Positions 58,089 through 64,000 of a stretch of 64,000 bases of DNA are shown here, piece after piece. The DNA is taken from NCBI RefSeq assembly GCF_003596405.1, contig NZ_QYUR01000008.1, positions 248,001-312,000 of the forward strand, in the 5' to 3' direction. A program made the translations under genes and the position numbers. The notes under the pieces were generated by a model. The model had not been told where the DNA came from, did not search any database, and saw only the letters and a program-made list of their open reading frames with translations. The DNA is from Pseudomonas cavernicola (GTDB taxonomy: Bacteria > Pseudomonadota > Gammaproteobacteria > Pseudomonadales > Pseudomonadaceae). Positions within the stretch are counted from its first letter, which is position 1. Every line of letters begins with the position of its first letter.

Positions 58089-58409
58089 TCAGAAAGCAAT
58101 GGAAAGCAGGACTCTCCCTTCCCACACATCCAGGCCATTCTGGCCGAAGCTGAGATACCCGAGACTGGTGTCGATAAACACATCCGGCGCCACCAAGGCC
58201 TGTACGCCCGTGCGTAGGCTGCCCGACCAGGGCGAGGTCTTTTCCAGACTCAGGTCGCCAGTGATCATGCGGCCGTCGTTGGGTCGTTCGAACTCGTTGC
58301 TTAGACCAACCTCAGCATACGTCCGCGCCGGCAGGTTCTTGATCGGCACAGACAACACGAAGCCATCAACGCGGTTCATGAATTCTTCGCGGCTGGGGGG
58401 CTCAAACAA
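58089..58409 (-). pseudogene. C-terminal fragment of an outer-membrane beta-barrel protein
   Basis: The 106-residue frame shows alternating beta-strand patterning (ARTYAEVGLSNEFE, MITGDLSLEKT, WSGSLRTGVQALV, FIDTSLGYLSFG) and ends VLLSIAF. A terminal phenylalanine is the signature of barrel proteins recognised by Bam. The last strands resemble autotransporter or OmpA-like barrels. The N-terminal part is missing; upstream DNA belongs to the gfa promoter, so this is a remnant. Confidence 0.65.
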
Positions 58410-58458
58410 GGGGCCCGGTTTTGCGCTATTCTCGTTTTGATTACTAAGGAGGTGTGCA

Positions 58459-59037
58459 ATGGCTAGCGCATTTTCGATTCATCCGTCGGTCGACAACGGC
58501 ATCCAAGCGGGCGCAGACGATTTCGCTGGCGGTACTCTTGTCTGTCGCTGCGCTCAGGACCCGGTCCGAGTGAAGATCGATTCGCAATCGGCCTACAACC
58601 ACGCCTGCGGCTGCACCAAGTGCTGGAAGCCAAAGGGTGCACTTTTCTCCGTGGTTGCTGTGGTGCCGCGCGACAAGCTCACGGTCACCGACCATGCGGA
58701 GAAGCTTGCGGTGGTCGATCCCAAGGCCACCATCCAGCGGCACGCCTGCACGAAGTGCGGCGTGCACATGTACGGCCGGATCGAGAACACCGGGCACCCC
58801 TTATACGGGTTCGACTTCATCCACACCGAACTGTCCTCGGATTCGGGATGGTCCGCGCCGCAATTCGCCGCGTTCGTCTCCTCGATCATCGAGTCGGGCG
58901 CGGATCCGGCCATCATGGGCGCTGTGCGTGCCCGGCTGAAGGCACTCGGCCTGGAGCCTTATGATTGCCTGTCGCCACCGCTGATGGATGCCATTGCGAC
59001 GCACACCGCCAAGGCCTCTGGCGTGCTGAAGTCCTGA
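58459..59037 (+). CDS. gfa: S-(hydroxymethyl)glutathione synthase (glutathione-dependent formaldehyde-activating enzyme)
   Basis: Gfa speeds formation of S-hydroxymethylglutathione from formaldehyde and glutathione, the substrate of AdhC. The 192-residue protein has both zinc sites: C29-x-C31 and C97-x-x-C100 (structural), and C50-x-C52-x-x-C55 ([13 protein letters not shown]). It starts at ATG 58459 with a perfect AAGGAGG. The start [15 protein letters not shown] and the end with [15 protein letters not shown] fit the family. The adhC and frmR partners are not visible, so it is an orphan carried in the accessory region. Confidence 0.94.
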   Translation: MASAFSIHPSVDNGIQAGADDFAGGTLVCRCAQDPVRVKIDSQSAYNHACGCTKCWKPKGALFSVVAVVPRDKLTVTDHAEKLAVVDPKATIQRHACTKCGVHMYGRIENTGHPLYGFDFIHTELSSDSGWSAPQFAAFVSSIIESGADPAIMGAVRARLKALGLEPYDCLSPPLMDAIATHTAKASGVLKS

Positions 59038-59450
59038 AGTGACGCGGGGTCAGAGGCGCTTGCGAGCGTAAGTCGGGGGTGGCTCTTTTGTCCCTTGGGT
59101 GCACGCGCCGAGCGGCTCTTCGGCATCCTCTTGTGCATTCGACGCTCGAAGCTGAGCAAGGCAGGCTTCTGCTTTGCTCAGCGGGCCACCCTGGCTCCAG
59201 CCGGTAGACGGCAGGCATCGACTAAACACCTCCGTTTCACCATCCATCCTAATCCGGACTTTTACAGGTACACAACGCCGAACCGGCCATCAACTCCGCG
59301 TCCAGTGTTTGCTGTGCGCGTTGAGCAGTTTCAGGCTTCGAGCGGCGTTCACGGGCGAGCCGCGGCTCCTCGCCGGTTTAAATGGCATGGATGCTCCGGG
59401 GAATGAGAAGGGCGCCCGAATCGCCCGGGTGGATCAAGCTGCCGGTCAGC
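59038..59450. other. Stretch without an identifiable gene
   Basis: 413 bp in which no frame shows a recognisable product. AGGGCGCCCGAATCGCCCGGG near 59409-59431 could be a weak hairpin after the ssb remnant. Confidence 0.4.
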
Positions 59451-59901
59451 TCAGAAACGGAATTCTTCGTCGAAGTTGTTCGGTGGCGCTGCCTGCGGTG
59501 GCTGCGCTGGCTTGCTGGCGGGCCGGCTGTTCCTGCGGTACGTGCGACTTGCCCTTCCGGTTTACCGCCAACGGCAATTGGATGGTGCCTTGTTGTCCAC
59601 CACATCTCGGTGTGTAGCCGCTGAGCCCGTCTGTTTCCCACTCGCGAGTTGCTGCAGCTTGCCTTCGATGTAGACATGGAGCCTTTGTGCAAAGTATTCG
59701 CCGCAATCTCGGCGACCTTACGACAGAGCACTTACGCGGCTGCCATTCTGTTTCTCGCTCTCTGCCCACTCATCTTGCGGTTCGCCTGCTCACTAGTGGC
59801 CAGGCGCAGGTTGTGACGGCGTTGCCGCGTTAGCGGTCTAGCGCGTCTTCTGGGTCTTGGCCCGACAGGTCCGACCAGAATTACTTTGTACGCCCCTCAT
59901 G
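59451..59901 (-). pseudogene. ssb: Single-stranded DNA-binding protein, multiply frameshifted
   Basis: Reading on the minus strand across frames gives MRGV, KVILVG, LSGQDPEDAL, then RGNAVT. Next come ETEWQPRK, CRKVAEIAANTLHKGS and YIEGKLQ, a glutamine/proline-rich tail and finally NFDEEFRF before TGA. These are in the order of SSB (GRLGQDPE, EWHRVV, YIEGKLQTREW, DDDIPF tail). GAAGGAG precedes the ATG at 59901. At least four frameshifts or stops are present. The total length of 450 bp is that of a normal ssb. Extra ssb copies are typical of ICEs and conjugative plasmids. Confidence 0.8.
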
Positions 59902-60538
59902 ACGTCTTCTCCTTCGGGTGACATTTCAATTTACGCTTATTTCCTTGGCCGCCAACAACCACCTTGCAGCAGCTCTGGGAAGCCGCCGCCACAGCTTTGC
60001 CAGCGTGAAGCCGAGTGAGGCGGCCCAGCTCGGCACCTTGGTTGATGTAGCCGGCGCCTCGTGATCTCCAGCAGCCACCAGAGCCGGCCATTCGTGCGAT
60101 ACCTCGCTTTGCTCCCTTCAGTCTTAGACTGCTTGACAAATAAAATTACAATCGACATATAATCAAAAATGATGATCGTAATCTAAAGGTCGGCGCCTTG
60201 CCGCCACGATTCGAAGGAGAAGCCACCATGCGATATTAAAGTATTGTCGGCGCACAGTTGCGCGTATCTGAGTGGGCGCTTTGGTACTGGCAACTCGGGA
60301 CGGGCTGGGCGCATGGGGTGGTTTCCGCCGAGCAGGTCGCCCGTCTTGATGCGGCCAGCTGAGGTTCGAATTGGGCGTGCCCCATGTGCAGATCAAGCAA
60401 TAACCGTACCTAGCCTGATGGGCGCCCAGCACGAGTTGTTTCGACTTACCCCGCTGCTACCTTGGCTGTGACGCGGGACTCTTAACCAATTGCCACGTGT
60501 TTATCCCTATCGGGCTCATTCAGCCCTGGAGAATTGCA
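59902..60538. other. Decayed stretch with one promoter and coding traces
   Basis: 637 bp. A minus-strand frame (about 59930-60030) reads SLGFTLAKLWRRLPRAAARW and could be the end of a lost gene upstream of ssb. A promoter lies at 60133-60163. ATG 60228, with GAAGGAG, is followed at once by a stop. Plus-strand traces such as VSAEQVARLDAAS and LMGAQHELFRLTPLLPWL (to about 60470) suggest another decayed gene before the dehydrogenase; I cannot name it. Confidence 0.45.
60133..60184 (+). promoter_or_regulatory. Promoter and TetR-type operator candidate A
   Basis: TTGACA at 60133-60138 and TATAAT at 60158-60163 (19-bp spacing) are followed by ATGATCGTAATCT at 60172-60184. The reverse complement AGATTACGATCAT is repeated exactly at 63168. 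The region is AT-rich against the surroundings. Confidence 0.6.
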
Positions 60539-61283
60539 ATGAGCAACAGAGACGGAAAAGGCACTGCGCTGCAGCACTGCGCTCCTCTGATCGGTGCACT
60601 ATGCCGACCGTCTGGCCCGCCCGGCTACGACTTATTGCTGGTCGCCCCGTGATCAGCAACGGCTCGAAAGCCCAGCCGCGCGACTGAATGGCGAGACTGG
60701 GTGACGGTCGAGGTGTGTAAAGCTGACGGACCAGCAAGCTGATCTGCAAGTTGGTGAGCAACGTCTGCGCATCCGATAAGTCCATCAGCCTGCTGGTCAA
60801 TAACGCCGGTGGCGATGGACGGCCCGTTGATCGACGCTGACCTCGACCAAGTTCGAGAAGCATGATCCAGCTCAACGTGTGCCCTGACCGACTGGCTTGC
60901 GGCTGCTGCGGCCAAAATTTTGCCGCATGGGCGTTGGTGCGATCATCAACCGGCCTCCGTCGTGCATGGCGCCGGAGATGTTCAATGCCATTACAGCGCG
61001 ACCAAGCTTATGTGCTGGAGCTTGACCAGTCGTTGCACCAAGAGGTCCACCCGCAGGGCGTGAGCGGCAGGCATGTGCCGGCTTACTCGCACCGAAATCT
61101 GGGAGCGTACAGGATCGATGCGAGAGAATTCCGTCTCCACTGTGATGGAGGTTGGGAGAGGGTGGATTGCCTTCGCTGGCGGGCTTCACCAAGGTGAGCT
61201 GATCACTATTCCTTCTCTACCGATGCAGGCGATTGGACGCCTTCGTTGCTGCCCGCAAAAGCTCGCCCCACCTGTCGCATAAA
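60539..61283 (+). pseudogene. Short-chain dehydrogenase/reductase, multiply frameshifted
   Basis: Fragments in three frames follow the order of an SDR. They are a start MSNRDGKGTALQ with GYDLLLVA, then SISLLVNNAGG (the NNAG motif), MIQLNV with LACGCC, and PEMFN with the catalytic HYSATK (YxxxK). The C-terminal traces are SLHQEV, QGELITIPSLP and DAFVAARKSSPHLSHK. Length (about 248 codons) fits a classical SDR. At least five frameshifts make it dead. Confidence 0.75.
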
Positions 61284-61714
61284 CCGTGCCGCTGGAGCGT
61301 GACAAAGACTGGCGTTCGAGTACAGGTTAGAGGCTTGGCTGTCCATGCTTCGCTGCCACCTTCGTATGCATGCCCCCCACGCACTTCCCCCAAGCCTGCT
61401 AACCAGCGGCTTTTTTTGAATCGTTTCCCACGCCCTCCGCGTGGGAATGCAGCAGTGACCTCCCAGCGTCGCACTCTATGCCGCGAGTGCAATCTCAAGC
61501 TGGTTGTCCGAAACCCCTGGAGCCGTGTATAGGGTGAAATCCAATGATTTGGCTGAGACTATCGTGTGGTTTTTATTTGGCGGTTTCACCCGCCCTACAA
61601 CTGTGCAGCGCTGTCATCGTGCTACAGCTACGCCCGTGTGTTTGGGCGTTGCTGGTACATAAAGCGCACACGTTGCGGCCGCAGTGCCGTCGGACTCCGT
61701 GGAAGTGGACTCTT
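61284..61714. other. Non-coding stretch with repeats
   Basis: About 430 bp without a gene. It contains TTCCCACGCCCTCCGCGTGGGAA (about 61424-61446), a hairpin found widely in Pseudomonas intergenic DNA, and the REP-like element at 61526-61598. Confidence 0.55.
61526..61598. repeat. REP/MITE-like element, diverged copy of the 26383 repeat
   Basis: It starts GTATAGGGTGAAATCC and ends GGCGGTTTCACCCGCCCTAC, with an AT-rich centre. Its ends match those of the element at 26383-26467 (GGGTGAAA and GGTTTCACCCG-CCTAC). Confidence 0.65.
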
Positions 61715-62279
61715 ACACTTGTGTGCGTTGGCCTGCTGAATGAGCAAGCGCTGTGCGGTTTCGAGTAGGCGGTCGGACAAGTCGGGGCTGCGGACGCTGC
61801 GCGATAGCATCAGGGCGCCGACCAGGTCGAGAGTATGACATGCTCTGTTCGTCGCCTCCGGCCCGGCAGGGCCACCCTCGATCATCGACAGGCGCTCCTT
61901 CACCACCTCATCGGGAATCGGGCTGCCTGGCGCGCCCCAGGCCCAGCTTCTGCGGAGTATGGATGTAATGGGGCAGCCTTGTCCTGGGTTGGCCCGATGT
62001 CCAGCAGACAAAATAGCTCTCTATGAATAGCGCGCAGCGGGTTGTCCCCGGAGAAAAGTCCGTGACCTCGCTGAGCTTGGACTGCGCTGCGCCCAGCGGC
62101 CTTCTCGACCAGCTCATCCTTGGACTTGAAGTGCGCATAGAAGCCGCCTGGGTCAGCCCCAGAGCCTTCATCAACGTGCAAGCCAAGTAGCGGCCTACGC
62201 CGTCCACGGCGAAAAGCGTTCGGGATGCTTCTCGATATGCCTGGTTGGGTTTGCGCCTTGTGATCTTTGAATACCGCAC
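61715..62279 (-). pseudogene. AcrR/TetR-family regulator, frameshifted
   Basis: Reading from GTG 62279 (GGGAGG upstream), fragments across frames give RYSKITRRKPNQ, ASRTLFAVDGVG, TLMKALGLT, GGFYAHFKSKDELVEKA (recognition and post-recognition helix), NPGQGCPI, DLVGALMLSRSVRSPDLSD and RLLETAQRLL. This is the complete order of a 190-residue AcrR-family repressor. Two or three frameshifts, one just before GGFYAHF, disrupt it. The motif at 60172 and 63168 may be its former operator. Confidence 0.8.
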
Positions 62280-62574
62280 TGCAAGGCCTCCCACTTGGCT
62301 GAACATTAAAATTGCTACTCTAATTCTACAGATATTTGGTCAGCGAAAGCATCCATTTCAGGGGTTTTCAGCTGGCTGCTTTCGGAGGGGTAGAGCTGTT
62401 GAATGGCATTTGCCGTTTCGCTTTCTTTTGCCAAGCACACGGTGCATAACCGGCCGGCAAGAACAGCAAGCGTGTATCAGCGTCCCGCGACCACGCCACC
62501 GATCAGCACCATAGCCAGCGCCGCCAGAACACCGAGAGTCAGGGGATGAAGGCGAGGGCGGGGCCAGGCCGTCC
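62280..62574. other. Spacer between the regulator and thioesterase remnants
   Basis: 295 bp. A minus-strand frame LTLGVLAALAMVLIGGVVAGR ends in TGA at about 62490 and looks like a membrane helix, perhaps the C-terminus of a lost small membrane protein. No other coding trace is seen. Confidence 0.4.
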
Positions 62575-62962
62575 CAGCAACCCACTGGGCGGGCACGTCT
62601 GATTCTGAGTCGGTGTGGTGTAGCCCTGAACCTTTCTAAGCATCATATGAATAGCCGCAGCCCATGCCGAGTCGAAGCAAGGTTGCGCATAACCGCCATG
62701 CACGATGCCCGAGCGGATGTGCTAATGATGCGCTTCTGGCGTTCCCTGGAAGATGAAGTGACCTGACGACCATTTTCGAGGGTTGCCCCCACCCCCGGGA
62801 AAAACCCCGGGAAGCAGCTCGCCGAAGGGGGGAGAGAAGGTCGCCCGCTGCATACCGATCAAAGAAGTCCTGAGGACTCAGTCGCTGAACCTCCCGCATG
62901 TCAAGGTGCCACGCTGGGCCCAGTTTGGCGCGGATATCTCTTCTGCAGCCAGCCAGCTTCAT
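62575..62962 (-). pseudogene. PaaI-type hotdog thioesterase, frameshifted
   Basis: From ATG 62962 the frames give DFFDRYAAGDLL, GELLPGVFPG, FIFQGTPEAHH, and then a stop followed by RSGIVHGGYAQPCFDSAW and VQGYTTP. The order and the HGG...DSA motif are those of PaaI/YbgC-like hotdog thioesterases. An in-frame TAG and at least two frameshifts inactivate it. It precedes the tetR remnant on the same strand. Confidence 0.7.
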
Positions 62963-63157
62963 TTCTCTCTCCCGATTGGGCATGATGTTGCGACGCCTCC
63001 TGGGCGCTGGTTGTTCTACAGCGTGTGATTGGCTGACGCTTGTACAAAGCGTCCAGAACAAAACGGCAGCGTGCCGGCAGGATATAGGCTCGTCATGAAC
63101 CGCTGATAGAAAACCGCTGTCCAGCTCCCGCCCACTGTTGCTTGGCCAGAAACCTGC

Positions 63158-63190
63158 TTGACAGAATAGATTACGATCATAATTGATTAA
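63158..63190 (+). promoter_or_regulatory. Promoter and TetR-type operator candidate B
   Basis: CTGCTTGACAG contains TTGACA at 63158-63163, followed by AGATTACGATCAT at 63168-63180 and a very AT-rich segment. The CTGCTTGACA block and the 13-mer are both shared with promoter A at 60133. The downstream ATG at 63236 starts the MFS remnant. Confidence 0.6.
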
Positions 63191-63235
63191 TAAATGAAAT
63201 TCATCATATAAACATGCGACTCAGGAAACGCCACC

Positions 63236-64000
63236 ATGACCGCCTATGACAACCGCACCCAGAAGTGCTCTTGATACTCATCGGGCTCTCTGGCTGGCGA
63301 GAATATCGACGCAAACTGCTTATCCCGAGCCTTGGAGATATTGAGCACAGCTTCCTGCTCAACCTGGCGCAATCTCTCGCCTTATCCACATTCGTCCGGC
63401 CTTTGGCCTCGGCACTCGTCTTCGGTTCCGCTTTCTGACCGAGTGGGCGGCGCCGTGCTGAATCGGTTGGGCTTCTTCTTTTATGTGTTGGCAACCCTGT
63501 GGATGATGCTTGCAACGGGCATGGCCGAGTTCGTGTTGGCGCGGGCGCTGCAGGGGGCTGGGCGCCTGTGCGGCATTGGTGCTGCGCACGCGCGATCGTT
63601 CGTGACTATGCGGGAGCAGGCGGGCCGGCGCTTGCCTTGACGGTGAATCGGCATGCTCTGCGCCGCGTGGTAACGCCGGTGGTGGTGGGATCGTCGCGAC
63701 CTATTGGGGCGATTGGAACGTGTATCCCAATCGCTGCTTCGCTTTTGCTCGGCGTCTTCGCGCTTCATCGCGGCCATTTTTATCTACCGCGAAAGCAATC
63801 ACAGCCCGACCCCGCCACGCGGGCAAGCTGCCGTTCTCTGGCGAGAAATTATGTCCAAACCTTCTTGGACGGCGACGTGCCTATAAGAACTGTTGCCCCG
63901 GACTCTGGCTGCACCTTGGGCAATGGTCAGGTGTCATAGCGGGTTCGTCCGCGGTGTTCGTGGCTTGCTTGGTGGACTGCAGCCCAATACGGCGCTTGAC
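63236..64000 (+). pseudogene. Bcr/CflA-type MFS drug transporter, frameshifted and cut by the window edge
   Basis: From ATG 63236 (CAGGAAACGCCACC upstream) fragments give MTAYDNRTQK, LGDIEHSFLLN, LSDRVGGAVLNRLG (the MFS loop GPLSDRxGRR), GMAEFVLARALQGAG and ARAIVRDYAGAG. This is the order found in Bcr/CflA multidrug transporters up to about helix 5. Later sequence is hard to follow. Several frameshifts are evident. The gene runs off the window. Confidence 0.7.

Noticed and set aside
59050..59247. A 65-codon minus-strand frame after gfa
   Set aside because: It overlaps the end of gfa antisense and has no recognisable product or ribosome site.
59451..64000. Sequencing error as the cause of all frameshifts
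   Set aside because: Genes left of 59.0 kb in the same sequence are intact and the remnants also show substitutions in conserved residues and in-frame stops, so true decay is more likely; it remains to be confirmed by raw reads.

Overview
The window is a chromosomal segment of a Pseudomonas, most likely from the P. aeruginosa/P. alcaligenes/P. mendocina side of the genus. This is inferred from gene content and order: rnhA-dnaQ-ldcA-nhaB-crotonase-fimL-nudC, then tpm-htpX-alaA-msrB-gpx-ospR-sagS, a tRNA-Glu/tRNA-Gly cluster, queF, mlaA, tal, and a mexS/mexT/mexEF-oprN locus whose MexT resembles the PAO1 protein as I remember it. No database search was run.

Layout. (1) 1-26 kb is dense housekeeping DNA: nucleic-acid enzymes, a PLP amino-acid decarboxylase, a Na+/H+ antiporter, the type IV pilus/virulence factor FimL, an NADH pyrophosphatase, a peroxide/methionine-sulfoxide repair block (msrB, gpx, Cys-based regulator ospR) beside the hybrid kinase sagS, and two tandem tRNA-Glu/tRNA-Gly pairs. 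(2) 26-40 kb continues the core with two local disturbances: a glutathione S-transferase gene that lost its N-terminal half and carries an 85-bp repeat, and an RND adaptor/pump pair without an outer-membrane channel. queF, an HD/HAD/GntR phosphonate-type trio, mlaA, a PilZ protein, a response-regulator phosphatase with its STAS partner, and tal follow. (3) 40-49 kb is a repeat-rich spacer and a full mexEF-oprN efflux operon with its regulators mexT and mexS, ending at dusA.

(4) From about 49.96 kb to the end the character changes. A phage-type integrase begins just outside the 5' end of dusA, a known integration hotspot, but is cut after about 60 codons by a broken IS110-family transposase. 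Next come three minus-strand gene cassettes separated by attC sites, with no integron integrase: a cassette cluster of the CALIN type. Beyond them are intact genes of mixed function (PuuE-like deacetylase, GNAT acetyltransferase, a CxxxxCxC small protein, a CAP-domain protein, a formaldehyde-glutathione enzyme), fragments of a beta-barrel protein, and then about 4.5 kb of heavily decayed genes. In the last stretch I can read ssb, a short-chain dehydrogenase, an AcrR/TetR regulator, a PaaI-type thioesterase and a Bcr/CflA-type MFS transporter, all with several frameshifts. Two promoters in this stretch share a 13-bp motif that looks like the operator of the dead TetR regulator.

The core half works as ordinary metabolism, efflux and redox defence. 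The right half is a layered mobile region (dusA-targeting element, IS110, integron cassettes, probable ICE/plasmid remnants) that is mostly eroding.
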